A stretch of 64,000 nucleotides of DNA from GCA-2720975 sp964467985. GTDB taxonomy: Bacteria; Planctomycetota; UBA1135; GCA-002686595. Under the pieces are notes generated by a model, which worked only from the letters and a program-made list of their open reading frames with translations, had not been told where the DNA came from and did no database searches. Positions 1-8,425 of the stretch are shown here, piece after piece. Each line of letters begins with the position of its first letter. Position 1 is the first letter of the stretch. A program made the translations under genes and the position numbers. The stretch lies in assembly GCA_964467985.1 (NCBI GenBank), contig CAYXTP010000017.1:1-64000 (forward strand). The letters run 5' to 3'.

Positions 1-3
1 CGC

Positions 4-1392
4 TCAGAAGCTCCACCGCACTCCGGTCATGAGCGACGAGTTGTTCGGGAACAGCCCAAACAGGCTCTCGGTTGCGGAAGCTGGATCGAAGTACTGCACT
101 TGGACCGTCCACTTGAGGTCCTCGTGCCAACTGCGGAGTTGGGTCTCGTAGATCAGCTCGCCAATGAATTCGTGGTTGTCTATATCGAAAAGGGCGCGCG
201 CTTCGAGGGAGGTGCGCTCGAAGTCATTGGCCTCCCAGAGCGCGCGCAGGATCAAGTCGTCGCGAAAGGGGCGGTAGCTGGCCTGGGGATCGCTCGCACC
301 GCTCTCGTGGGCATACTCGACTGTCGTCGTGAGACTGTCCTGGCCGGCAAGCACACCGTCGAAAACCCGGTCGACTCCGACGACGAGCGTCGTGTAGTCG
401 TCGGGGGCGACGATGGGCGAGTCGTCGAACGTGTCGGGCGCGACGTGGGCGATTTCTGCCTTGAACGTGTACTTTGCGAGGGCGCCTAGGGCGGCCTCGT
501 TGGGTACGGCGCGGATCCCGATACCCAGGGTGCGGGCGTGGTAGTAGGCCGGTGCCAGGGTCCCTCCGAGAAGGGCGATTGCGGGAAAGCGCGAGGGGCC
601 ATCGGCCGCGATCAGCTGCACGTCCGCATTCATCGGGCCCGTGTTCAAGGTGGCCTGGACTCGGCCCCCGAAGAAAAGCCGTTCGCTGCTGGCAGGGTCG
701 AAGCCTGCGTCCTCATCGAAGGCGAGCGGGCCGCCGGCGATCGCGAAACGCTGGTCCTCTGGCGCGAAGGGAGTGGCTTGCCAGACAGGGAGCACATACA
801 GGGAGAGGGTCGGCTCGCCGATCGTCTCGTTCCCCTCGATCTCGCGACGCAGTCTGAACCCGATTTCGCCCAGCCGGTCCGCATTGAGCAGGTTCGAGCC
901 GAAGTCGCGTCGATTCAGGACGTCCACCGGATTGAAGGTGTCGACGATGCCCCAGTTCTCCACCATGGAACCGGCGCGCAGATCCCAGTCGCCCGCGTCG
1001 TAGGTCGCGTAGGCTTCGAACGGTTCGAACCGCTGGTAATCCCCGTCGAGTAGGTCCACGAGGATGCGGGGTCGTGCGTAGCCCGTCAGCGAGTCGCTGA
1101 AACGCAGGTCGAGCTCGAACTCCGATCGGAACAGAAGCTGTTCGTCGTTGGTTTCGCCTCCGCGGTCACGCCAGTAGGTCCGGGCCTCGAGCGCGGAGAA
1201 TCCCTGGAACGACCGCAGGATCCCGTCTGAGGCGCTGCCCTCGTCGAAGAGATCGCCCTCGATGAGCGCGTCGAGCTCATCGTCCAGAAAGTCCAGGTCA
1301 TCGTCCTGACCGTGCGCGAGGCTGGCGGAGGCCAACGCGAGAGCGAGGCCGAGCGTCGAACTGCGCAACCCGCTAACAGTGGTGAAGAACAA
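4..1392 (-). CDS. Outer-membrane beta-barrel protein (DUF1302/alginate-export-like)
   Basis: A 462-residue protein. It has an N-terminal signal peptide (hydrophobic LGLALALASASLAHG, cleavage near residue 29), an acidic linker rich in D and E, and alternating strands ending in the terminal aromatic motif GVRWSF, the usual signature for BAM-dependent outer-membrane barrels. The start is a TTG, chosen because a GGAG Shine-Dalgarno sits 7 bases upstream and no ATG is near. It is the last gene of a minus-strand cassette, 13 bases after the LolA-like gene, which follows an RND/MMPL transporter. Barrels of this kind commonly accompany such transporters, so it is probably the outer-membrane exit or receptor for the same substrate. 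The substrate is unknown. The family call rests on topology and context rather than a conserved active site. Confidence 0.75.
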   Translation of the reverse strand: MFFTTVSGLRSSTLGLALALASASLAHGQDDDLDFLDDELDALIEGDLFDEGSASDGILRSFQGFSALEARTYWRDRGGETNDEQLLFRSEFELDLRFSDSLTGYARPRILVDLLDGDYQRFEPFEAYATYDAGDWDLRAGSMVENWGIVDTFNPVDVLNRRDFGSNLLNADRLGEIGFRLRREIEGNETIGEPTLSLYVLPVWQATPFAPEDQRFAIAGGPLAFDEDAGFDPASSERLFFGGRVQATLNTGPMNADVQLIAADGPSRFPAIALLGGTLAPAYYHARTLGIGIRAVPNEAALGALAKYTFKAEIAHVAPDTFDDSPIVAPDDYTTLVVGVDRVFDGVLAGQDSLTTTVEYAHESGASDPQASYRPFRDDLILRALWEANDFERTSLEARALFDIDNHEFIGELIYETQLRSWHEDLKWTVQVQYFDPASATESLFGLFPNNSSLMTGVRWSF

Positions 1393-1405
1393 GGCGTCGC
1401 TCCGA

Positions 1406-2275
1406 TCAGCGCTGCAGCGCCTGGGTCGTGAAAAGGGACTCGGTCAGGTTGGTGCGCGGCTTGCCGGTCTTCTTGCTCGTGTAGCGCGAGAGGTCCGTGA
1501 ACTGCTTCTCGGTCACGAGCAGGGTGTGCTTGCGCGTTTGGTGGTTGGTCATCTCGATCCTCTCCGAGCGCCAGAAGCGCTTGTGATAGAGCTTCCACTC
1601 GGTGGACTCGCGGGTCTTCAGCAGCCTGCCCGCCTTGTCGTAGTACTCGATCCGCTCCTGGGTCCAGTTCTCGCGGCCCATGTAGAGCACGAGACGCGAG
1701 TAGCCCGTATCAGAATAGAGCGGGCGCGCATCTAGCTTGAACACGGGCACTGACTCGTCGCCGCGCTTGAGGTCCTGCTCCGCGAGCAGCCTCCACTCGT
1801 ACTCGCTGGGGTCCAGGTTGGAAAGGTCCTCGAACGTGAACTCGGTGCCCTGGAAGCTGGCGGTGTTGTTCGCGCCGGAAATGCGCCGCACGCGCTTGTT
1901 CGAGGGCAGGTACAGCCAGTTGTCGTCCGAGCTGCCGGAATTCTCATAGGTGAGCGCCGCGACGCCCTTGATCTCCGCCGGTGCGAGAAAGCGAACGATG
2001 AGCTTGTCGCCCTGCTTGTGGTTCTCGAGGACCATGCGCGAAAAACGCCGTTCCACCGAGTCGCCGCCGGCGTCGTAGAGGGTCATACGCCCCTGGGAAA
2101 CCTCGTCGATCCAGCCGGAGTCGAAGAGGTCGGCGTAGTCCGCGAGCGCGCGCCCGTAGGCCACCGGGTCGGTCTTGTCGAACTCGGGTTGGGGAGGGAC
2201 GGGCGCGGGGGGCTTCTCCTGGCCGGCGGACAGGGGAGCCAGGGTGATCAGGATCAGTGCAGTGAGTCGCTTCAT
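1406..2275 (-). CDS. Outer membrane lipoprotein-sorting protein (LolA-like)
   Basis: A 289-residue secreted protein with a short signal peptide (MKRLTALILITLAPLSAG). The core matches the LolA-like family seen next to RND/MMPL pumps: a MVLENHKQGDKLIVRFLAP strand pair, SSDDNWLYLPSNKRVRRISG, and FEDLSNLDPSEYEWRLL. LolA-fold proteins bind lipid or acyl chains in a half-barrel and shuttle them across the periplasm. This branch is associated with hydrophobic export systems rather than with the general Lol pathway. It lies 28 bases after the RND gene and 13 bases before the barrel gene, so the three are very likely one transcript. No strong ribosome-binding site was seen before the ATG. The periplasmic carrier role is inferred from the fold and context. 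Confidence 0.85.
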   Translation of the reverse strand: MKRLTALILITLAPLSAGQEKPPAPVPPQPEFDKTDPVAYGRALADYADLFDSGWIDEVSQGRMTLYDAGGDSVERRFSRMVLENHKQGDKLIVRFLAPAEIKGVAALTYENSGSSDDNWLYLPSNKRVRRISGANNTASFQGTEFTFEDLSNLDPSEYEWRLLAEQDLKRGDESVPVFKLDARPLYSDTGYSRLVLYMGRENWTQERIEYYDKAGRLLKTRESTEWKLYHKRFWRSERIEMTNHQTRKHTLLVTEKQFTDLSRYTSKKTGKPRTNLTESLFTTQALQR

Positions 2276-2303
2276 GGTTGGAGTTGTTGAAAAGAGTTGC
2301 GGA

Positions 2304-5300
2304 CTAGGCGGTGGCCAGGGTTTCGGCAGAAGCAGGTGATGGTGTCGCGTGTGTCTCGCTACGGACGGTGAGCCGCAAGAGAACAGGCACGACCAGGAAG
2401 TCAGCGAGCCAGGCGAGCCCGATCATCGCGGCGGCCAGGGATCCCATCAGAGAATTGGGGGAGAAGTCACTAAAAATCAGCGTCCCGAAGCCGACGATCA
2501 GCACGAGGCTGGTCAAGGTGACGGCCGCGCCGGCCTCCTCGAAGACGTGTGCCAGGGAGTCGTCGACGTTTGCTCCGGAGCGCCGCGCGCGCACGAACTT
2601 CGTGAAGAAGTGAATTGTGTCGTCGACGCAGACGCCGAGGGCAACTGATGAGACGAGGATTGCGGGCCCGTCGAGCGGAATGCCCAGGAGTCCGAAGACC
2701 GAGAGGGGCAGGACGATCGGGAGGACATTGGGGACTGCGCTGGTCAGTGCCAGCTTCCAGGAGCGGAAGAGGACACCGATCAGGGTGGTGATCAGGACCA
2801 GCGCGATCGTCATGGACTCCACGAAACCGATGGCAAAGACGCGGCTCGTGCGGGCGAAGAGCAGGGTCTTGCCCGAGACGGTCATGGCGGCACGGGCCTC
2901 AGCGGGAAGTTCGCCCTCGACGCGTGCCCCCAGCTGTGGGAATTCCTCCCGCGCGATCTCCTGGATCCTCGCGAAGGCCGCGCTTTGCACGTCCGCCGGG
3001 GCCTGCTTGACGCGGCCCTGCATACGGAATTGGGTGCGGTCCGGGCTCAGGTCGGTGCTCAGGTTCTCGCCGGGCTCGGCGCCGTTCTCGTACTGCAGGT
3101 AGTACTGGGCGATCAGGCTCGAGCCTGACTGGGCAGGGGTCAGGGCCCACTCCTCGCTCCACTCGTCGTAGTCGAGGGTGGGAGTGCGCAGCTCCGCCGG
3201 GACGTCCTGCTCCCCGGGGGTCCGGTAGAAACTGGCCTGGTTCTCGTTCTGCACCTGGTGCATCTTGCGCAGGATATCGAGTGGGCTGGAGAGGTCCGTC
3301 ACGACGGACAAGGGCGAGGCGGCTTGCCCCATCTCTTCGCGCAGGCGCGCCTCGAAGCGGTCGAGTTGACCGAGGAACTCCGGGTCGATGCCGATGCGCG
3401 GGCGCGACCACGTCGCAACCTGCTGCTCAAGGGCCACGAGCTCCGCTTGCTCCTGCGCGCCGAGCTCGGCGATGTCTTCCTGTTTCTCTCCACCGAAGGC
3501 GCGCACCCTGAGTTCAGAGAGGCGCGCGTCGTCGGTGGAGGAGAGTGCCTCCTGGCGCTCGCCACCGAGGCGACCGTCAAAGACGATCTCCAAGTCGCCC
3601 ACGCCGCCCATGTGATCCTCGATCCACGCGAAGTCCGTCATGACCTCGTTGTCGTCGGGAAACATGCCGCGGAAGTCGGAGGCGACGCGCACGCGCGACA
3701 GCCCGAACAGGGCGATGATGCCCAATGCACCCGCGCTGACAAGGATGGGCTTCCCGCGCGCCTTCAACCAAGACACGAAACGTCGGGAACGCTCGGGCGT
3801 CATCACGCTGGCCAGGTTCAATGAGCGCGCCTGCTGCTTCGGGTGGGGGAACAAGGAGAGGATCGCGGGCACGAGGGTCATGGACAACGCATAGGCGATC
3901 AGGGCTCCCAAACCGGCCATTATCCCAAGCCTCTTGACGGGTTCGAGCCCGCTCACCGTGAGCGACAAGAACCCGATGGCCGTGGTGATCGAGGTCAGGA
4001 GCACGGGCAATGCGTTGCGCCGCAGGGTCTCCAGGATGGCCTCGCGCTTGGTCGGCATGCGCAGGCGCAGGACCAACCATGCCGCCACGAGGTGCACCGC
4101 ATCCCCGATCCCCACCGCGGTCAGCATGTTGGGCGAGATCATCGTCAGGTTGTTGAACAGGAATCCGGCGCTGAACGCCATCCCGACCATGGCCCCGACG
4201 CTGACGAAGACGACTGCCAGGGGGGCGATGACTCCGGCGACGCCGCGGAACACGACCAGCAATAGGATGGCGATGACGAGGAACATGGCACCCATGTACT
4301 TGGCGTCGGACATCCCCACGACCTCGAAGTTGCGCTCGAACAACGGCACCCCACCGACGTGAAACTCATAAGCGCTTGCGGCGACCGGTACGAAGTCTGC
4401 AGGGGCAGGTGTCGAGCCATCGGCCGCGTCGACGAATCCGCGAGCGCCGTCCGGCTCGTAGTCGATCCACTTGCGAACGAGTACGCCGTCCGGGTCTTGC
4501 ACGTAGGCCTTGGTCGGGTCGGCGAGCTGGGCCAGCCACAGAGTCTTCTCCTCGCCCTCCGGCTGCGCAGCGATGCGTGCCGCCAGGGCCCGTCCCTGGT
4601 CGGTCGGCTGGGAGAGACCGTGTTCCAGGCTCAGGATGTGCTCGATGCCGCGCAGGGCCGCGCGTTGGGATTGAACGCTGAAGAGATCGGGCGCAACGGA
4701 GCCCAGCTTGGGGTCCGAGCTGAAGGCATCGGCGAGGACCTCTTCTTCGGGCGCCGGGCGTAGGACCTGGACCTGGATGGCGGTTGTCGTCGCGGACTCG
4801 TCGAGGATCGTGCCGAGCAGCCGCGGCTCGCCGATGAACTCGGAGAGCTCGACGTCCTGTCCGATGACGGCCCGCACCCGGTCGATTCCCAACTTGCTTG
4901 CGGCGCGTTCGGCGCCGATCACCGCCACCATGCGCTCGACGAGCTCACGCTCGGAGAGGTGCCGGGGGTCCCCTTCCACGAGGTCGGAGATGACCAGGCC
5001 CTGCTCGACCCCGTCGATCGTGTCCCAGCGGATCCAGGGGTTGGAGGTCAGGCTGCGTACGTGGCGCACACCGGGTACGCGCTCAAACTCTGCCGTCAGG
5101 CGTGAGATCGTCGCCAGCGTTTCGGGGTCGAAGACGCCCAGCTCGGCGTCGTTCTCCTCGAAAGTGAGCATCACGAAGTCCTCGGCCACGAAGCGCTTCT
5201 CGATCGCGTCGTAGCTGCGTACAGCTTCGTCCTCCTCGCCGAACCAGATGTCCATGCGCGGATCGAAGATGGGCGGCGGCGCTTTGCCGGTTCCGTTTGT

Positions 5301-5459
5301 CGTGTCACCCAGTGTTGCGAGCGATTGACTCAGGCCTTCGATGCGGCCGACGCCCATAACGATGGACAGGAAGATGCCGAGCAGCAAGGCCACGGATAGG
5401 GGCCAGCGCAGCTTGTAGAGGCGTTCGAGGGCGGGGCCAGCAGGGGCAATCGGAGTCAT
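2304..5459 (-). CDS. RND superfamily exporter, MMPL type
   Basis: About 1051 residues from the chosen ATG. A longer open frame extends upstream, but its extra residues lack sense and would run into the upstream regulator gene. TM1 is at residues ~20-38, followed by a large periplasmic loop. A first TM bundle follows (FLVIAILLLVVFRGVAGVI, then NMLTAVGIGDAVHLVAAWLV), then a second loop and a second bundle (MTIALVLITTLIGVLF; VALGVCVDDTIHFFTKFV). The paired GxxD and VDDxxH motifs in the fourth and tenth helices are the proton-relay positions of MMPL/HpnN-type RND proteins. Such pumps move lipids, hopanoids or other hydrophobic molecules from the inner membrane. A TetR operator lies 26 bases upstream of the ATG, and carrier and barrel genes follow. 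The substrate is not determinable from sequence. Confidence 0.9.
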   Translation of the reverse strand: MTPIAPAGPALERLYKLRWPLSVALLLGIFLSIVMGVGRIEGLSQSLATLGDTTNGTGKAPPPIFDPRMDIWFGEEDEAVRSYDAIEKRFVAEDFVMLTFEENDAELGVFDPETLATISRLTAEFERVPGVRHVRSLTSNPWIRWDTIDGVEQGLVISDLVEGDPRHLSERELVERMVAVIGAERAASKLGIDRVRAVIGQDVELSEFIGEPRLLGTILDESATTTAIQVQVLRPAPEEEVLADAFSSDPKLGSVAPDLFSVQSQRAALRGIEHILSLEHGLSQPTDQGRALAARIAAQPEGEEKTLWLAQLADPTKAYVQDPDGVLVRKWIDYEPDGARGFVDAADGSTPAPADFVPVAASAYEFHVGGVPLFERNFEVVGMSDAKYMGAMFLVIAILLLVVFRGVAGVIAPLAVVFVSVGAMVGMAFSAGFLFNNLTMISPNMLTAVGIGDAVHLVAAWLVLRLRMPTKREAILETLRRNALPVLLTSITTAIGFLSLTVSGLEPVKRLGIMAGLGALIAYALSMTLVPAILSLFPHPKQQARSLNLASVMTPERSRRFVSWLKARGKPILVSAGALGIIALFGLSRVRVASDFRGMFPDDNEVMTDFAWIEDHMGGVGDLEIVFDGRLGGERQEALSSTDDARLSELRVRAFGGEKQEDIAELGAQEQAELVALEQQVATWSRPRIGIDPEFLGQLDRFEARLREEMGQAASPLSVVTDLSSPLDILRKMHQVQNENQASFYRTPGEQDVPAELRTPTLDYDEWSEEWALTPAQSGSSLIAQYYLQYENGAEPGENLSTDLSPDRTQFRMQGRVKQAPADVQSAAFARIQEIAREEFPQLGARVEGELPAEARAAMTVSGKTLLFARTSRVFAIGFVESMTIALVLITTLIGVLFRSWKLALTSAVPNVLPIVLPLSVFGLLGIPLDGPAILVSSVALGVCVDDTIHFFTKFVRARRSGANVDDSLAHVFEEAGAAVTLTSLVLIVGFGTLIFSDFSPNSLMGSLAAAMIGLAWLADFLVVPVLLRLTVRSETHATPSPASAETLATA

Positions 5460-5485
5460 CGGTACGGTCTCGTCTTCGTGAGAAA

Positions 5486-5501
5486 TGGACCAAACAGTCC
5501 A
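5486..5501. promoter_or_regulatory. TetR-type operator upstream of the RND gene
   Basis: Inverted repeat TGGAC-N6-GTCCA (spacer CAAACA) just upstream of the RND start codon. The same arms with the same 6-base spacer recur immediately upstream of the tetR start (6135-6150). Two identical dyads at the two promoters of a regulator and its neighbour are strong sequence evidence for a shared operator. That the TetR protein is the binder is inference. Confidence 0.75.
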
Positions 5502-5533
5502 AAAAATGGCAAATAAGGAAGCTCGGTTCGGGA

Positions 5534-6124
5534 TCAGAGTCCGAGCAGGGTCTTGAGTGCGGAGCTCGCTTCGCGGGTGACTGCCGCTGCGTCGCCGAGG
5601 TTCGCGCGGGTGTTGAGTCCCTGTGCGGTGGATTGGATCAGGCGCGCGAGCTCGCGCGCGGAACAGTCCGTTCGCAGGTCTCCGTCGTCCATGGCTTCTT
5701 GAACACAGCCGGTCAGGGTCGTCTCGAAGCGCTGCACCATGCTCTTTAGAAGCTCGGTCACCTCGCAGTCTTCGCTCCCGGAGAACTCGGTGCAGGACTT
5801 GAGCGCCATGCAACCGCGGGCCATGGGCCCACTCAACATGACCGACCACTGGTCGATGAATGCGACCAGGCGCTCTGCCGCAGCGTTCTCGCCATGTAGC
5901 ATTCCATTCAGCGCGTCGATCTGGCGATCGCAGTAGCCCTGCAGCGCCTGGAGGAACAGGGAGTGCTTGTCGCCGAACGTGTCGTAGAGGCTCTGCCTTC
6001 CGATTCCCATGGTTTCAGTCAGGTCGGAGAGGGCCGTGCCCGCATAGCCGTGCTCCCAGAACGCCTCCAGGGCAGACTCGAGAGCTTCCTCTCGCACGAA
6101 TTCTTTGGGGCGTCCTCGAACCAC
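5534..6124 (-). CDS. TetR/AcrR family transcriptional regulator
   Basis: About 196 residues. The N-terminal helix-turn-helix reads GRPKEFVREEALESALEAF, then HGYAGTALSDLTETMGIGRQ and SLYDTFGDKHSLFLQAL, the classic TetR DNA-binding domain. The C-terminal ligand domain has the TetR_C pattern with ARGCMALKSCTEF, as in AcrR/NemR-like regulators, and several cysteines that could be redox- or electrophile-responsive. The start is uncertain. A GTG at 6142 adds six residues but would overlap the operator, so the GTG at 6124, giving MVRGRPKEF, is preferred. It lies 74 bases upstream of the RND exporter and in the same direction. Matching operators before both genes suggest autoregulation and repression of the export cassette, relieved by the exported compound. 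Confidence 0.9.
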   Translation of the reverse strand: MVRGRPKEFVREEALESALEAFWEHGYAGTALSDLTETMGIGRQSLYDTFGDKHSLFLQALQGYCDRQIDALNGMLHGENAAAERLVAFIDQWSVMLSGPMARGCMALKSCTEFSGSEDCEVTELLKSMVQRFETTLTGCVQEAMDDGDLRTDCSARELARLIQSTAQGLNTRANLGDAAAVTREASSALKTLLGL

Positions 6125-6134
6125 GGCACGATTA

Positions 6135-6150
6135 TGGACCACGTAGTCCA
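6135..6150. promoter_or_regulatory. TetR-type operator upstream of tetR
   Basis: Inverted repeat TGGAC-N6-GTCCA (spacer CACGTA), 10 bases upstream of the preferred tetR start. The arms and spacer length are identical to the dyad at 5486-5501, which implies autoregulation. Confidence 0.72.
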
Positions 6151-6173
6151 GAAGTCAAGCAGGATCCCGCTTT

Positions 6174-6224
6174 CACACACAAAAAGGGCCAGCTCCCCTT
6201 GGGGGCCGGCCTTTATTGCGTGTG
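6174..6224. repeat. Imperfect palindromic element, copy 1 of a dispersed hairpin family
   Basis: A hairpin with 24-base arms and a 3-base loop (CTT). The arms pair with about three mismatches and two wobbles. The left arm starts CACACAC followed by an A tract and a GGGCC core; the right arm mirrors this with a T-rich stretch and GTGTG. It is related to the perfect hairpin at 26351-26411: 20 of 24 bases are identical in the left arm, 18 of 24 in the right, and the loop is also 3 bases. The A-tract/GC-core/T-tract layout could work as a terminator. Similarity outside the GC core suggests a repeat family. Confidence 0.6.
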
Positions 6225-6723
6225 GCAGCGGGGGCAGGGCTGCCACCACTGAGTTTTTTCGGTCCAACGGCTGACGCCGTTGGACCGGGAGGGGCGACAG
6301 TAGGGCAGAGAGGACTGAGACCCGATTTGGCGTGCCCGCCGAACAGTAGGGTGCGCAGATGCGGGCTCATGGGCTGGCGTCACACCGGCCAGAAAGACCC
6401 AACGGGGTCATGATTGAATTCAATTGGGCGGACGGGCTCGCACGTGTTCGAACCGGGAATACACTCTAGTGAGGGGGTCGGTCGCAAGCCTGCACCCATT
6501 TTCTAGTGCGGTCCTGTCCAGGGTCTCGAGGTGCTCCAACTTCGGTGAGCACGAGTTCCGGCCCGCGATAGGGAAATGGGGGCGAAGAGAAATTTTTCCG
6601 CATGCCCCTAGGATTCGTGCGCCTGCTCGCCTGGAATTCAATGCGAATTGACGCAGCTCAGTTTCTTGGCTCCAGAGTGTTCGCCTGTAGGGAGCCGCAG
6701 CAAACGTCGGCTAGGATGATTTC
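6225..6723. other. Intergenic stretch without a supportable gene
   Basis: About 500 bases with no convincing coding frame. It contains one perfect hairpin at 6261-6286 (arms GGTCCAACGGC and GCCGTTGGACC, loop TGAC) preceded on the plus strand by a run of six T. The T run is on the wrong side for a terminator in either direction. No tRNA or riboswitch pattern was recognised. Confidence 0.5.
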
Positions 6724-6825
6724 ATGTCTGATCAGGCCACCGTGGATGATCTCATCTCGCTCATCGAGTGCGGCGACTCCGATGCGGCGAGACTGATGCT
6801 CGCGGCTCATCCCCAGCTCGCCTGA
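6724..6825 (+). pseudogene. Short ankyrin-like N-terminal remnant (33 aa)
   Basis: ATG-started frame of 33 codons ending in TGA. It reads like the first helix pair of an ankyrin-repeat protein: DDLISLIECGDSDAARLM followed by LAAHPQLA, close to the ankyrin consensus of a DAVRxLLxxHPxLA helix. A purine-rich AGGATG stretch lies shortly before the ATG. No further ankyrin repeats follow in any frame before the next gene, so this is probably the truncated 5' end of a decayed gene. A genuine microprotein cannot be excluded. Confidence 0.4.
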
Positions 6826-7006
6826 GAGTTGAGTGACCGAGGACCGTCTAAGGAGCGCGCTGCACCCACTAGAGCGGGCGAAACCAGAGTGCTCACGCAT
6901 TCGCAGAGCTTCGACATCACGCTTCCAGCAAACGCGATCCTCCTTCCCCGGGGCACGAGCCGGCGTTAGGATGCAAGGTTGGAGGTGCCGCTCTCCATCT
7001 TGCACC

Positions 7007-8425
7007 ATGACACACAGGGTTTCTCTCCATCTACTCCTGCTCGCGTTCCTACTGGGAGCGTGTGCATCCACGCGCCCGCAACTTGATCTGGTTCAGGTGC
7101 AAGAGGGCGTCCGGACCGGGACCGTGTTGAGCGGGCCCTTGCTGGAGCGAATCCCCGATGAGTTGGACTGGGGCGGGGCTTGGATGCTGGTTGTGGACGT
7201 CGCCTATCTTGAGGCCCTGCCGATGGGGGGTGATCCCCTGACCGGTCGGATTGTTGTTGTCGACGGGGTGCCGGGAGTATTTGGAGTTCACGCGGAGATG
7301 GCGGCCAACGTGCGGGCAGCAACTGACGGGACGGAGGCTGGGGAGATTATTTGGTCACGACGCCTAGTCCAGGCTCTGCCCGCCGGGGCCACGGCCTGGA
7401 TCCGCGCGGAACTCGCCGGTGAGTTGCAGGAGACCGCGGAGGCGGATTGGGAGCACATCGGATTGGAGATCTCTCGGGGTCTTGACGATCGGGATCATCT
7501 GGAAGCGGCGTTCACCATGGTGGGGCAAACTCGGCCGGTGACCGATGTCCTCGGGGGAGACGGTCTCAAGGAGAGTCGGGCATCTGCGGCCCCAGAATTG
7601 CTCCCCGTGCGCGAACGTGTCGTGCTTAATACGACGCCAGTTCCGGGTGGGCCGGGGTTGCGGCTCTACCTGCCGGCTCCAACACCCGAAGAACCCCATG
7701 GGGGAGTGATGGTTGGCGCCAGTCTTCTGAAGCACGGTGATGCCGACGCCGAGTTCGCTGCGTGGACTGACCGAGGCCAGCGCCAGGCCACGGAGGCTCA
7801 TCGGCGACTTGTGGACCGAGCCGGCGAATTGAAAGAGGGTGAAGGCTTCCGGTTCGAGAGCACGCGTGCGCTGGCCGCGTTGAGCGGAAGGGAGCTGCGG
7901 CGCTCGGCCCTGGTTTTCCTTGCTCAGGGGACAGGAGCCCAGGTCACCGAAGAGCTTGCTTTGATCGCTGGTGAAGAGTCGCTGGGGGAGTTCCTAGCGG
8001 AGATCGGCAGGAACACCGAGGCGCTGGAGGATCTACCTGCCAACGCCGCGTCCTTCGGCTGGTTTCTAGAACGAAGCACGCTCACCTGGTTGTGTCTGAG
8101 GTCGGAAGACGAACAGCGTGAGCTCGAGTCGGAGTTGTTCGCGGTGTTGACACGCAACGCAGGGGGGCTGGCCCTCTACCCGAGTCTGCTGCGGGAAACC
8201 GTCGCAGCCTGCGCGGGTGAGGTGCAATTGGCTCAGGCCCTGATCCAGCAGAACCGGATTTTTCTGGGGGACGCTCATCCCGCGGCCCGCGTTCGCGCGT
8301 TTGACTGGCTTGAAGCGCAGGGCGCGCCGCCAGAGGGCTTCGATCCATTGGGCATAGCGGACGAGCGCCGCGCTGCGCTCGCGCGTCTCGAGGATGAACT
8401 CGAGGAAGGTGCGAGGGATGAGTAA
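7007..8425 (+). CDS. Hypothetical lipoprotein coupled to the AsmA/DUF748 gene
   Basis: 472 residues from an ATG that begins a clear lipoprotein signal (MTHRVSLHLLLLAFLLGACAS, lipobox LGAC). The open frame extends 58 codons further upstream but loses the signal peptide. The body is not recognised. It has a beta-rich first half (residues ~30-230) and an alpha-helical second half (~270-465) with HEAT-like helices such as LVFLAQGTGAQVTEELALIA and AAARVRAFDWLEAQGA. The stop codon overlaps the start of the AsmA-like gene (ATGAGTAA), so the two are translationally coupled. That context suggests an envelope function together with the large AsmA-like protein, perhaps lipid trafficking or outer-membrane homeostasis, but no direct evidence supports this. 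Confidence 0.7.
   Translation: MTHRVSLHLLLLAFLLGACASTRPQLDLVQVQEGVRTGTVLSGPLLERIPDELDWGGAWMLVVDVAYLEALPMGGDPLTGRIVVVDGVPGVFGVHAEMAANVRAATDGTEAGEIIWSRRLVQALPAGATAWIRAELAGELQETAEADWEHIGLEISRGLDDRDHLEAAFTMVGQTRPVTDVLGGDGLKESRASAAPELLPVRERVVLNTTPVPGGPGLRLYLPAPTPEEPHGGVMVGASLLKHGDADAEFAAWTDRGQRQATEAHRRLVDRAGELKEGEGFRFESTRALAALSGRELRRSALVFLAQGTGAQVTEELALIAGEESLGEFLAEIGRNTEALEDLPANAASFGWFLERSTLTWLCLRSEDEQRELESELFAVLTRNAGGLALYPSLLRETVAACAGEVQLAQALIQQNRIFLGDAHPAARVRAFDWLEAQGAPPEGFDPLGIADERRAALARLEDELEEGARDE

Noticed and set aside
5460..5849. N-terminal extension of the RND exporter
   Set aside because: It overlaps the tetR coding region and lacks transporter-like sequence; the ATG at 5459 precedes the first membrane helix.
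6261..6286. Hairpin GGTCCAACGGC...GCCGTTGGACC as a terminator
   Set aside because: The T run lies on the 5' side of the stem on the plus strand and becomes an A run on the minus strand, so it has no U tract after the stem in either direction.
6440..6480. tRNA-like stretch around TTCGAACC
   Set aside because: No acceptor, D-arm or anticodon arm pairing could be built around it.
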